54,535 nt of DNA from Brevibacterium sp. (lineage in GTDB: Bacteria; Actinomycetota; Actinomycetes; Actinomycetales; Brevibacteriaceae): the NCBI GenBank assembly GCA_030457025.1, contig JAKDSA010000014.1:1-54535 (forward strand), given 5' to 3'. Below, one piece after another: positions 44,113 to 52,851 of this stretch. Within the stretch, counting starts at the first letter, position 1; each line of letters starts with the position of its first letter. The translations under genes were made by a program, and so were the position numbers. The notes below the pieces were generated by a model. It was not told where the DNA came from and did no database searches. It saw only the letters and a program-made list of their open reading frames with translations.

Positions 44113-45864
44113 ATGGCAGAAGAAACCACGGAGCACCATGCCCAGACTGTTCCGGGCACCGGATCGAACGGTGCGAATTTCCGCAATGGCGGTCGGGCCG
44201 TCATCGCGACCCTGGCCGCGCACGGTGTCGACACGATCTTCGGAATCCCCGGCACTCACAACCTCGAGTTCTACCGGCACCTGAGCGAGTTCGGCATCCG
44301 CGCGGTCACTCCCCGCCACGAGCAGGGTGCGGGCTACGGTGCCGACGGGTATTTCCTCGTCTCCGGCAAGCCCGGTGTCATCATCACCACCTCGGGTCCG
44401 GGTCTGACGAATGTCATCACGGCCGCGGCGACGGCGTATGCGGAGTCACGTCCGATGCTCATCCTCTCCCCCGGTGTTCCCACCGGATTGGAGCGCGCCG
44501 ATGTCGGCATGCTGCACGAGACGAAGGACTCCTCAGGTGCGCTGAACCGGTTGCTGGTCTCCTCTCAGCGCACTCGCACGGCCGAAGGTGCCGCCCAGGC
44601 CGTCGCCGAGGCGTTCGCCATGTTCTCCTCGTCCCGCCCCGGTCCCGTGCACATCGAGGTTCCACTCGACGTGCTCGAGGGTGCCTGGAACGGCAGTGTG
44701 CCGACCCCGTTCTCGGGCCGCCGTCCGGGCCTGGATCCGCGGGTCGTCTCTCGTGCCGCCGAGGCGGTTCGCGCAGCGAAACGTCCGCTCATCGTCGCCG
44801 GTGGCGGAGCTCGCAGGGCAAGTGGCGAGGTCAGGGCCTTCGCCGAGCTCCTCGATGCCCCTGTGGCCACCACCGCCAACGGCAAGGGCATCGTCTCCGA
44901 GACTCATCGGCTGTCCCTGGGCTCGAACGTGCGCTTTCCCAGCGTCCAGGCCGAGTCGGCGGCGGCCGACGTGCTCGTCGTCCTCGGCTCCGAACTCGCC
45001 GACTCCGACCTGTGGGGTGGACTCATCGGTGCTCAGACAGCGGCCGGAGTCCGCGACTCGGATTCGAACCAGGTCGTCATCCGCTGTGACATCGACCCGG
45101 ACCAGCTGGGCAAGAACCTCGGCGGGGACATCCTCGCCTGCGCCGACGCGGGTGAGTTCCTCACCGCGCTGATGACCGAGCTGGACCAGGGGGCGGCCAC
45201 GGCCACCTCGGCGGGGTCGGTCGAGGCGACGGGGATGCCCACCTCGGCGACGGGGACGAGCAGCACACGAAGCGGAGCCGACCGGGTCGCGGCTATACGG
45301 GACTCATGGGGCGCGGACTTCGACTTCGACTCCATCGGCGCTCGTGTCACCCGCCTGGTCGAACAGGGCGCCGGGCCCTCTGTTGTGATTTCCGGAGACT
45401 CGTCCCAGGTCACCTACGACGGATCCGTGCATGCCCTGACTGCCGGCACACCCGACCAGCTGCTCTACATGCCCGGCTTTGCGACCTTGGGATACGGAAT
45501 CCCTGCCGCCGTCGGTGCGAAACTGGCCGATGACGCGCGGCCGGTCGCCTGCATCCTCGGGGACGGGGCAGCGATGTTCTCGATCCAGGAGCTGATGACC
45601 GCGAGCGAGCTGGGCCTCGGGATTCCCTTCATCATCGTCGACAACGGCGGGTACGCAGAGATCGAAGCTCAGATGGTCGACCGGAGCATGGAGCCCTTCG
45701 CGGTCAAGCTCGCGCGTCCCGACTTCGCCGCCCTGGGTCAGTCCATGGGCGGGGCCGGAGTCACGATCGCTGAGTCGGACATTGACGAGATGCTGCCGCC
45801 CGCCGTCGCCGAGGCGCTCGAGAAGGACATTCCGACCACCATTCACATCACCGTCGGGTGCTGA
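44113..45864 (+). CDS. ThDP-dependent decarboxylase, AruI-like (5-guanidino-2-oxopentanoate decarboxylase) or acetolactate synthase-like
   Basis: 583 residues from ATG 44113, 2 nt after the ureohydrolase stop; the frame is open far upstream but that part is antiparallel to nothing and overlaps the ureohydrolase gene. ThDP enzyme layout: N-terminal Pyr domain with TPRHEQGAGYGADGY (catalytic Glu), central domain with a nucleotide-like fold, C-terminal PP domain with ILGDGAAMFSIQEL (GDG) and IIVDNGGYAEIEAQM (the ThDP Mg motif N). An Ala/Ser/Thr/Gly-rich insert lies at about 365-390. AruI removes CO2 from 2-ketoarginine; the coupling to a ureohydrolase is the reason for this call. Confidence 0.75.
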   Translation: MAEETTEHHAQTVPGTGSNGANFRNGGRAVIATLAAHGVDTIFGIPGTHNLEFYRHLSEFGIRAVTPRHEQGAGYGADGYFLVSGKPGVIITTSGPGLTNVITAAATAYAESRPMLILSPGVPTGLERADVGMLHETKDSSGALNRLLVSSQRTRTAEGAAQAVAEAFAMFSSSRPGPVHIEVPLDVLEGAWNGSVPTPFSGRRPGLDPRVVSRAAEAVRAAKRPLIVAGGGARRASGEVRAFAELLDAPVATTANGKGIVSETHRLSLGSNVRFPSVQAESAAADVLVVLGSELADSDLWGGLIGAQTAAGVRDSDSNQVVIRCDIDPDQLGKNLGGDILACADAGEFLTALMTELDQGAATATSAGSVEATGMPTSATGTSSTRSGADRVAAIRDSWGADFDFDSIGARVTRLVEQGAGPSVVISGDSSQVTYDGSVHALTAGTPDQLLYMPGFATLGYGIPAAVGAKLADDARPVACILGDGAAMFSIQELMTASELGLGIPFIIVDNGGYAEIEAQMVDRSMEPFAVKLARPDFAALGQSMGGAGVTIAESDIDEMLPPAVAEALEKDIPTTIHITVGC

Positions 45865-45913
45865 GGCACCAGCTGAGTGGATTGCTCACCCAATACTTCA
45901 GGAAAGGGTCGAC

Positions 45914-47455
45914 GTGGACTCTCTAGTCGTCATCATCTATCTCGCCGCCATGGTGGGATTCGGAATCTGGGGCCGGTACAAGGCGAAGAATCAGGACGAT
46001 TTCCTCGTCGCCGGTCGCCGCCTGGGCGGGTGGCTGTACACGGGCACGATGTCCGCGGTCGTCCTCGGCGGCGCTTCGACGATCGGCGGTGTCGGCCTCG
46101 GCTACACTTCGGGCCTGTCGGGGATGTGGCTGGTCTTCAGCATCGGCCTGGGCATCATCTTGCTGTCACTGCTGTTCGCTCCGAAGATCCAGAAGCTGGA
46201 GATCTACACGGTCTCGCAGATGCTGGAGTTGCGCTACGGGAAGGGCTCCCGCTTCGTGTCGGGGGCGATCATGACCGCCTATGGTCTGATGATCTCGACG
46301 ACATCGACGGTCGCCTATGCGACGATCTTCCACGCCCTGTTCGACCTCAACAAGTTCTGGTCGGTGCTCATCGGCGGCGGAATCGTCATCCTCTACTCGA
46401 TGCTCGGCGGAATGTGGTCGATCACGCTGACCGACTTCGTGCAGTTCTTCATCCAGACCATCGGCATCTTCCTCATCATGCTGCCGATCGTGCTCAGCAA
46501 GTCCGGCGGCATCGGTGAGCTGTTCGCCTCGCTGCCGGCCGAACAGACCAGTCCGGTCGGCATCGGGTGGCAGGCGATCCTCGGCTACATCCTCATCTAC
46601 ACGCTGGGACTGCTCATCGGCCAGGACATCTGGCAGCGTGTGTTCACCGCACGCAGCCCTGGTGTGGCCAAGTGGGGCGGCCTTTCCGCAGGCGTCTACT
46701 GCCTCCTCTACGCCGTAGCCGGCGCGCTGATCGGCATGGCAGCGACGAAGATCGTGCCCGGCATCGAAGTCCAGGACGATGTCTTCGTCACCGTCGTCGA
46801 CGCCGCCATGTCGCCTGTGGTCGGCGGGCTCGTGCTCGCCGCGGCTCTGGCGGCCATGATGTCGACGGCTTCGGGCTCACTCATGGCGGCCTCGACCGTG
46901 TGCCGTCAGGACATCGTCGAACCGCTGCTGGCCCGCAAGGACATCGTTCCACCGTCTGCCGATGCGGCCGCCTCGGTGCAGGGTGGTCCGACACCTGAGG
47001 GCGCGGGAACCAGCGGAGCTGCATCTGAGGGCGCGGACGCCGAGGCTCCGAAGTCGACTCTGGTCAGGTCGCTGATCCGCGAGACCGGCGACGAGGTCCG
47101 CGATTCCCGCATCTACCTCATCGGCCTCGGCGTCGTCACCCTCATCCTCGCCAACATCATGCCCAGCGTTGTCGAGGCACTGACGGTCGCGTACAACCTG
47201 CTGGTGGCGGGGCTGTTCATCCCCATCCTCGGTGGTCTCATCTTCAGGCGCGGCACGATCGTCGGCGTCATGGCCGGCATGCTCCTCGGCGCGCTCACGA
47301 CGATCGTCATCATGATCACCATGGGCATCTATTCGAACGAGGCCATCTACCTGGGACTGATCGCATCGCTGCTCGGCTACGTCATCGGTTCACTGGTGTC
47401 GAAGCCGACGCCGCCGGAGGTCATGGCCGAGTGGAAGGAGCGCCTGAGCCGATAA
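45914..47455 (+). CDS. Sodium:solute symporter (SSS family)
   Basis: 513 residues from GTG 45914, preceded by CAGGAAAGGG. About 12-13 membrane helices: the first LVVIIYLAAMVGFGIWGRYK, then DDFLVAGRRLGGWLYTG and the core GGASTIGGVGLGYTSGLSG and LLIGQDIWQRVFTAR. A hydrophilic loop at about 350-400 is rich in Ala/Gly/Glu. It would import a small polar solute with sodium. Position 49 bp after the decarboxylase suggests it brings in the guanidino compound or a precursor. Substrate otherwise unknown. Confidence 0.88.
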   Translation: MDSLVVIIYLAAMVGFGIWGRYKAKNQDDFLVAGRRLGGWLYTGTMSAVVLGGASTIGGVGLGYTSGLSGMWLVFSIGLGIILLSLLFAPKIQKLEIYTVSQMLELRYGKGSRFVSGAIMTAYGLMISTTSTVAYATIFHALFDLNKFWSVLIGGGIVILYSMLGGMWSITLTDFVQFFIQTIGIFLIMLPIVLSKSGGIGELFASLPAEQTSPVGIGWQAILGYILIYTLGLLIGQDIWQRVFTARSPGVAKWGGLSAGVYCLLYAVAGALIGMAATKIVPGIEVQDDVFVTVVDAAMSPVVGGLVLAAALAAMMSTASGSLMAASTVCRQDIVEPLLARKDIVPPSADAAASVQGGPTPEGAGTSGAASEGADAEAPKSTLVRSLIRETGDEVRDSRIYLIGLGVVTLILANIMPSVVEALTVAYNLLVAGLFIPILGGLIFRRGTIVGVMAGMLLGALTTIVIMITMGIYSNEAIYLGLIASLLGYVIGSLVSKPTPPEVMAEWKERLSR

Positions 47456-47510
47456 ACCACTGCCGTCAGCGGCCTGAACCCGCACCGGGGTCGGCCGCTG
47501 GCCGGGCCAC

Positions 47511-47565
47511 CGTCGAGAAACGCACGCAGCGCCGAGACTCCTCTGTGCACGTGCGTTTCTCGACG
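47511..47565. terminator. Perfect 16-bp inverted repeat after the symporter gene
   Basis: CGTCGAGAAACGCACG (47511-47526) pairs with CGTGCGTTTCTCGACG (47550-47565) around 23 nt. It lies 55 bp past the symporter stop and likely ends the guanidino operon. The remaining gap to 47796 contains only the ribosome site of the next gene (CGCGAAAGGA). Confidence 0.7.
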
Positions 47566-47796
47566 TTCAACCTGTGCATCGCTCGTTGACCAGCACATGT
47601 ATCCGCTCGACGTCACAGACCAGACTTGGTTCAGGGCCCACCATCGCCTATATTCGATGTTGTCAGGCCGGTGCCAACGTCGAATCCGGTTGCTGCCGCA
47701 AAGCCGGCGCTCGAAAAAGGAGCGCGAAGCCGCGAAGACCCGCGTGTGAGACATATATGGATCGTGCTTCCATATCTCATCCGCGAAAGGACCCTC

Positions 47797-49449
47797 ATGG
47801 CCCACACTTCTGCGCACGTCGCCCAGACTCTGTCCCACCACATCTCCGAAGTCTTCGGACTCATGGGCAATGGCAACGCCTACTTCCTCGACGCCCTGCT
47901 CACCTCCACCTCGGCGACCTACACTGCCGTCCGGCACGAGGCCGGCGCCGTCGTCGCAGCCGATGCGCACTTCCGCACCTCCGGAAGGATCGCAGCGGCG
48001 ACAACAACCTACGGTGCCGGGTTCACGAACACACTGACCGCTTTGGCCGAAGCCGCGCAGGCCAAGGTTCCGCTCGTCCTCGTCGTCGGTGACGAACCGA
48101 CGTCTGGCCCGCGCCCTTGGGACGTCGACCAGATCGCCATGGCCTCGGCCGTCGGTGTGCGCACCTACACCGTGGGCCGCGTCGATGCAGCCGCGGCGAC
48201 AGTCACCGCCATCGAACACGCTCTGACCTATCGGGTGCCGGTGGTCCTTGCCATCCCCTACGATGTCGCGACACTCGACATCGGCGAAATTCCTTCGGTT
48301 CCCGGACCTGGGCACCCCACTCCCCTGGCTCCGGCATCCGAGTTCGCACGGACCTCTCTTGATCGTCTGTCGATTGCCCTCGCCGAGGCGAAACGTCCAG
48401 TCCTGCTCGCTGGTCGAGGTGCGTGGTTGGCAGGTGCAGAGGAGGAACTCGGCGCCCTGGCAGAGGCCACCGGAGCGTTGACGGCTACCACCGCACTGGG
48501 CCGAAACGTCTTCCCGGACTCCGAGTACGACCTCGGCGTGGCCGGAGGGTTCGGAGCCCCGGAGGCGATGGGGCGCATCCGCGAGGCCGATGTCGCTGTG
48601 GTCTTCGGCGCCTCGCTCAACCAGTTCACCATGCGCTTCGGCGACCTGTTCCATCCTTCGACCTCCGTGTGGCAGATCGACACGGATGATCGGGCGACGA
48701 ACGCTCGTGTCGGTGGTTTCATCCGCGCAGACGCTCGCCTTGCAGCAGCCGAACTGACCTCTCGCCTCGAGACCTCCGGTGCGTATGCCAGCGGGTGGCG
48801 CGAGGCTGTGGATACGACTGCCGACAGGGCCTACCCGATGGGAACGGAATTCGCCGAGGACGGTCGCCTCGATCCCCGTGCCGCCGCCGCGCGGCTGGGT
48901 GAAATCCTGCCCGAGGACCGCGTCGTCGTCTCCGACGGCGGGCACTTCATCGCCTGGGCGAACATGTTCTGGGAACCCAGTGCCCCTGACCGTCTGGCGA
49001 TGGTCGGCACAGCCTTCCAATCGATCGGCCTCGGCTGGCACAGCGTCGCGGGGGCGGCTCGCGCCAATCAGGATTCCACGATCGTTCTCACCACCGGAGA
49101 TGGTGGCGGAGCCATGGCGCTGTCGGATCTGGACACGGCCATCCGTTCGGCAGGCGGGCGCGGCATGGCCGTGGTGTTCAACGACGCTGCATATGGCGCG
49201 GAGGTGAACCTCTACGGTCTCAAGGGGCTGAACAAGGCGCCGATGCTCATCGATGAGATCGACTTCGCTGCTCTGGGCAGCGCGGCCGGAGGGCGTGGTG
49301 TGGCTGTTCGAACGCTTAAAGACCTCGACGTGTTTGAGGAGTGGAAGGCGACTCCTGTCGACGAACGGAAGTTCCTGCTGCTCGACATGCGGATCTCCGG
49401 CACGATCATTGCGCCCTATCAGGAGGAAGTCATCCGCGTGAACTCGTAG
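47797..49449 (+). CDS. Second ThDP-dependent enzyme (acetolactate synthase/decarboxylase family)
   Basis: 550 residues from ATG 47797, chosen for the preceding GAAAGGA. Catalytic Glu in YTAVRHEAGAVVAADAHF; central domain; PP domain with VVSDGGHFIAWANMFW, LTTGDGGGAMALSDLDTAI (GDG) and MAVVFNDAAYGAEVNLYG (the N of the Mg motif). It keeps the required ThDP contacts but is clearly different from the AruI-like protein upstream. Whether it is a decarboxylase, carboligase or synthase is unclear. It has its own ribosome site and is separated by a 341-bp gap, so it is probably a separate unit. Confidence 0.75.
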   Translation: MAHTSAHVAQTLSHHISEVFGLMGNGNAYFLDALLTSTSATYTAVRHEAGAVVAADAHFRTSGRIAAATTTYGAGFTNTLTALAEAAQAKVPLVLVVGDEPTSGPRPWDVDQIAMASAVGVRTYTVGRVDAAAATVTAIEHALTYRVPVVLAIPYDVATLDIGEIPSVPGPGHPTPLAPASEFARTSLDRLSIALAEAKRPVLLAGRGAWLAGAEEELGALAEATGALTATTALGRNVFPDSEYDLGVAGGFGAPEAMGRIREADVAVVFGASLNQFTMRFGDLFHPSTSVWQIDTDDRATNARVGGFIRADARLAAAELTSRLETSGAYASGWREAVDTTADRAYPMGTEFAEDGRLDPRAAAARLGEILPEDRVVVSDGGHFIAWANMFWEPSAPDRLAMVGTAFQSIGLGWHSVAGAARANQDSTIVLTTGDGGGAMALSDLDTAIRSAGGRGMAVVFNDAAYGAEVNLYGLKGLNKAPMLIDEIDFAALGSAAGGRGVAVRTLKDLDVFEEWKATPVDERKFLLLDMRISGTIIAPYQEEVIRVNS

Positions 49450-49507
49450 GGTCCGGACTCGGAAACGGAACTGCTCGCGACCCTGGCTCCTAGCGCGCAG
49501 TCAACGG

Positions 49508-49851
49508 TCAAATCTCTCTGTGGTGTTCAAACCTTCTGCGTTTCGACGCTTCTTGAACAGGTGACACCCATTTAACATATGCAAAGCCCAGCAGCTCAAC
49601 TATCTGATCTGCCGGGGTGTTTTCACACCACTGCCATCGTTCGTGTGTAACCCGCGCCACCTTTTCCAACATGCCAGTTGAGGAAGCCGCTGCTCCGTTC
49701 TCGAAGCGAGCGATGGCAGATTGCGAGATGTGCATAAGAGGGGCAAGTTCAGCTTTCGTCAATTCAAGGTTCTTGCGTTCATCGTAGAACACCCGCGAAC
49801 GTCAATGTCCGCATAGCCTGCCTCGTAGTTGTCCTGAACGGCTTCACTCAT
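49508..49851 (-). pseudogene. XRE-type HTH regulator/antitoxin-like gene, probably frameshifted
   Basis: From ATG 49851 the frame reads MSEAVQDNYEAGYADIDV, then enters a short out-of-frame tail. One base further, from a GTG near 49792, a 94-residue frame gives FYDERKNLELTKAELAPLMH, the helix-turn-helix ISQSAIARFENGAAASS, and LEKVARVTHERW. The two pieces join into one typical HigA/XRE-like protein if a single base is restored at the GGG near 49795. Either this is a one-base deletion or the downstream part starts at GTG on its own. No toxin gene is visible beside it. Confidence 0.55.
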
Positions 49852-49869
49852 CTTGCGGAGTCGCTCAGC

Positions 49870-50405
49870 TCTGAGGCCGACGATGACAGTCACCCACCGG
49901 TCGATGCCACGGTGGGACCAGCAATGCTCATCGACGCCAATCGTAGACACCCATCAAGCCGGGAGGCATCGGCGAGGAGGAGCCTTCGGCCGAGATCGAG
50001 AACGGTCGTACACACGGTGTTCCACGGCGTGGCCAGGTTCTTCGCGATCACATGGTTGCTCAGCTTGTCGCTGACAACGGCCTTCAAGGCCCAAAAGCGT
50101 GGCGCGCGAGAGCTTCGATCGGTCGACACAAGCCTTGTCTACTGACTGGGCCCAGCGTTGCCGACACCTGGGACAGATGCGGCTGGCCGGTGGTGCTGGG
50201 TGGCTCCATGGTTCGGCATCCACGTTACGGTCGGACTCCAGACATGACCCTCGAAGTTCGTGGGTCTGTCAGTGGTTCTGGCCCCTATCAGCGATTTCCC
50301 TGGTGCCTTCGAACCTCGGTGACCCCCGGATCATGATGACTGGGGGCATAAATCATGCCGAGGCCCTCAGGCCAGCGACCCCTTCTATCCTGACGGATGT
50401 TGGGG
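49870..50405 (-). mobile_element. Decayed ISL3-like insertion sequence remnant
   Basis: Two minus-strand pieces read like the DDE transposase of ISL3-type elements: FWALKAVVSDKLSNHVIAKN with TPWNTVCTTVLDLGRRLLLA, then, after a one-base frame slip at a GGG near 49948, STIGVDEHCWSHRGIDRWVT with VIVGL. The normal transposase is about 400 residues; only about 80 are recognisable, the C-terminal catalytic part is gone, and stop codons interrupt the N-terminal zone. The right limit is unsure: GGGGCTACTTAAAAGG near 50402-50417 could be an old terminal end. No target duplication was identified. Confidence 0.5.
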
Positions 50406-50431
50406 CTACTTAAAAGGTAACGGGGCCCAGG

Positions 50432-50614
50432 TCACGCCGACATTTCGATCATGTCTCTGAACTGTGCTTCCATGTCATCGGCAACCGCGGTGACTTCCAC
50501 ATCATCGACCTTGAGCACACTCTCCAAGTCAGCAGATAGCTCCTCAACCGTGGTCGGTTCTGCATCCGCGTCCTCCCAGTCGTCTTCATCGGATGCGTCG
50601 ATGATCTCGCGAGG
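50432..50614 (-). other. Acidic 60-codon open stretch directly after the membrane protein stop
   Basis: In the same frame as the upstream membrane gene but after its TGA (50615-50617), the minus strand stays open for 60 codons to a TGA at 50432. The translation includes EIIDASDEDDWEDADAEPTT and LESVLKVDDVEVTAVADD and ends MEAQFRDMIEMSA. By my count it has 22 acidic and 3 basic residues. There is no ATG near its beginning; in-frame TTG and GTG occur about 31-33 codons in. It may be an acidic tail cut off by a nonsense change, or a leader-like fragment. It has no Cys/Ser/Thr-rich core, so calling it a precursor peptide would be speculative. Confidence 0.4.
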
Positions 50615-51145
50615 TCACTCGGCCTGACAGCCCCGCTTCCGTCGGCGCTCCCACACCAGGGCGAGAGCATAGCTCATACACGCTCCGGCAGCCAATCCGC
50701 CCGCATAACCCCAGTCTGCCCATGGGTTCTCATGGTTAGCCAGCCACGCGATAGCGGCTCCGACAGCAGCAATCGGAAGGAGAAAGAAATCGACCGTCCG
50801 CCGGAAGGCGAATGTCATGGCTGAGAAGTGCAGGAGCACCGAGGAAAGAAGGAATGCTCCCAGCAGCCACCACATCTGCCAGATGAACCCGGCAGCCAGC
50901 CCTCCGATCACGGCCAATAACTCAAGCCCCGAGGTCAAGCCGAGGGCCGACAGAGCTTGCTTCGTCGGAGTTCTGCCCTCTGCGCCACCGTGGATGACAA
51001 CAACTGCTGAGATTGCGAGCACAGCGAGGAAAAGCCCGATACAGCCCACGAGGTGCCAGAGACTCGGCGACCAGGCGAGAGGAGCAAGGTACATGATCGC
51101 AAAGACGATCAGCAGACGGATGATACCGTTCGTATTCTTATTCAT
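50615..51145 (-). CDS. Polytopic membrane protein in the YcaO/ABC gene cluster
   Basis: 176 residues. Five to six hydrophobic helices, starting LLIVFAIMYLAPLAWSPSLW, with AVLAISAVVVIHGG, ELLAVIGGLAAGFIWQMWWL, FLLPIAAVGAAIAWLANHE and a final helix around GYAGGLAAGACMSYALALVW before a basic end (RRRKRG). No family recognised. It follows the YcaO gene by 22 bp in the same operon, so immunity or export are reasonable guesses. No strong ribosome site precedes its ATG. Confidence 0.7.
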   Translation of the reverse strand: MNKNTNGIIRLLIVFAIMYLAPLAWSPSLWHLVGCIGLFLAVLAISAVVVIHGGAEGRTPTKQALSALGLTSGLELLAVIGGLAAGFIWQMWWLLGAFLLSSVLLHFSAMTFAFRRTVDFFLLPIAAVGAAIAWLANHENPWADWGYAGGLAAGACMSYALALVWERRRKRGCQAE

Positions 51146-51167
51146 GGGGCCAAAGGGGTTAGATGGT

Positions 51168-52847
51168 TCAGGAGAAAGGATGTGGAAGGAGCCGGGGAGC
51201 CTGAGACATCCCGGTGAACCGCTGGGTCAGCTCCGCAAGCCGGGACGAGGACAAGGCCCGCTGATTTCCCCACCCGAAGTCGATCGGCAGCAGATCCGGT
51301 GACAGGACCATCACGGTGTCGAAACCTAGACTGCGTTCGACCTCCGACGTCTGTATGTGCACGAAGGTCTCCACTCCATCCCGTTCCAGAACTCCGACGA
51401 GGTGTTCAAGCAGGCCCCGAGCCGACTGGAAGGCTGAAAAATCGCCCATCTCCGTCACAGCCTGTTCCCAATGCACAGCTCGACCAGTGCCGCAGATCTC
51501 ATCGTAGCTGGGATCTTGTCCGGGGATGAAGACCAACGGATGGTCCTCGATATCGGTCACCTGGTTCGAGTCAGCGACGACCGCGGCGACTTGGGACGCC
51601 CTGTCCCGGACCGCTTCAACCCGTTCGGGCAGATACGTCCACGCTTCTTCAACGGCTTGAGACAGCGCACGGACGGGATCTGGGTGGCAGGCTGAACCGA
51701 GCGCTCGGATCTCCGGTGAGGAGGCGACAGCCACGGCTGCCGGGATACCCGTCGGCGAGGGCAAGAAGCCGGTCTCGATCTCGTATCCGAGCAGGCGGGC
51801 GCGAGCCAGGACGGGGCCCATACCCGGAAGGGATTCCGGGTCAACGCGTCGAGCCGGTATCTGACCGTGCCAAGAGGCGAGGAACGCATCGCGCTCGAGG
51901 AGCTCCAGCAATCCGAACAGGGCCGCTTCGGCGGTGGAGGAACCAGTAGCGCACCCGGATGACGTCGATAAAGCCCACCGGTGGTGAGCCATCTGCTCCC
52001 CGTAGAAGATGTACTCGCGCGGAAACCACACCGGCTCATCAGTCACAAGGCTGCGTCCCCGCACCCATTCGTGGATCTCGCTTTCCGAGTAGTGTACGCC
52101 CCGATAGCGATAGAAGTCCTCCGGATAAGGCGGAAAGTCTTCGGGAGTGATGACCCGACCTGGAAGGTCTTTCCCACAGGCCAGAGTTGTGACCCCCGCA
52201 GTCTGCAGGGCGCCCACCCGACGCTCGATCCCCTCGACCAGAGCTGCCGTGCGACTCCTGAGGTACGAGGTGGCGTGGCCCGACCAGGAGAGAGTTCGAA
52301 CCTCAGTCTGATTCCAGTTCGGAGTCGAACCAGTCACGGGGGCAACAGTCGTCCAACCTACCGCGTTCGTCACCGGATGGCCCAAGTAGGAGGCCACCTG
52401 ATTCACCAGAATGTTCTCGTCCAAGGCGATCTCATCGAGAGCGCATCTGCGTAGGCGTCTATCCTGTCCTCCAGCGAGACGATCCGGTTCGGAATCCAAC
52501 TTCACATCGGTGGTGCTGACTGGCGGCTGTCGCTCAGGACGGAACGATCCCCGACGGATCTGACCGCTGAACTCCATCTCCCAGATCGGAACATCCCGGG
52601 AATCCTCTGCGGCCAGGTGGTCTGCCATCGCTGCCAGGGCCTCGCCCAGATGCTGCCACGGCTGGGCATCGCTGAGCGTCTCGGCGGTACCGCACTGCAT
52701 CAGGCCATGGATCCGTTCCTCACGGGTACGCGACCACTGCTCATAAGCTTGCTCAGCGTTCCTCATCGCCCAGTGAGGGATGCAGACGTATCCGGAGGGC
52801 GCACGCCACATTCGAGGGGCGGGGGTCGGCGGCCAGCTCAGTGTCAT
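51168..52847 (-). CDS. YcaO-domain cyclodehydratase (azol(in)e-forming, TOMM/LAP D protein)
   Basis: 559 residues; ATG follows GGAGGTGAACAG. YcaO core from about residue 130: SRTAALVEGIER (198-209), LSTSSGCATGSSTAEAAL (293-310), LLELLERDAFLASWHG, a distal ALSQAVEEAW helix (394-403), and a proline-containing C-terminus APRLLPHPFS. The P-H-P-F end is characteristic of azoline-forming YcaO enzymes that turn Cys, Ser or Thr of a precursor peptide into azolines using ATP. The N-terminal about 130 residues do not look like a ThiF/E1-like domain, so a separate partner protein is expected outside the window. It is followed by the membrane protein and preceded by the ABC transporter genes. Confidence 0.85.
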   Translation of the reverse strand: MTLSWPPTPAPRMWRAPSGYVCIPHWAMRNAEQAYEQWSRTREERIHGLMQCGTAETLSDAQPWQHLGEALAAMADHLAAEDSRDVPIWEMEFSGQIRRGSFRPERQPPVSTTDVKLDSEPDRLAGGQDRRLRRCALDEIALDENILVNQVASYLGHPVTNAVGWTTVAPVTGSTPNWNQTEVRTLSWSGHATSYLRSRTAALVEGIERRVGALQTAGVTTLACGKDLPGRVITPEDFPPYPEDFYRYRGVHYSESEIHEWVRGRSLVTDEPVWFPREYIFYGEQMAHHRWALSTSSGCATGSSTAEAALFGLLELLERDAFLASWHGQIPARRVDPESLPGMGPVLARARLLGYEIETGFLPSPTGIPAAVAVASSPEIRALGSACHPDPVRALSQAVEEAWTYLPERVEAVRDRASQVAAVVADSNQVTDIEDHPLVFIPGQDPSYDEICGTGRAVHWEQAVTEMGDFSAFQSARGLLEHLVGVLERDGVETFVHIQTSEVERSLGFDTVMVLSPDLLPIDFGWGNQRALSSSRLAELTQRFTGMSQAPRLLPHPFS

Positions 52848-52851
52848 CTGT

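Noticed and set aside
47377-49041. Minus-strand frame of 554 codons across the second ThDP gene
   Set aside because: Antisense to a protein with intact ThDP motifs; Cys/Arg/Gly-rich shadow.
49508-49951. Complete toxin-antitoxin pair
   Set aside because: The antitoxin-like frame is broken and the upstream sequence is transposase remnant, with no toxin frame identified.
50449-50670. 73-codon basic frame overlapping the acidic stretch, as a precursor peptide
   Set aside because: It runs in a different frame from both the membrane protein end and the acidic stretch, is rich in Arg, Met and Trp, and lacks a leader-core layout.
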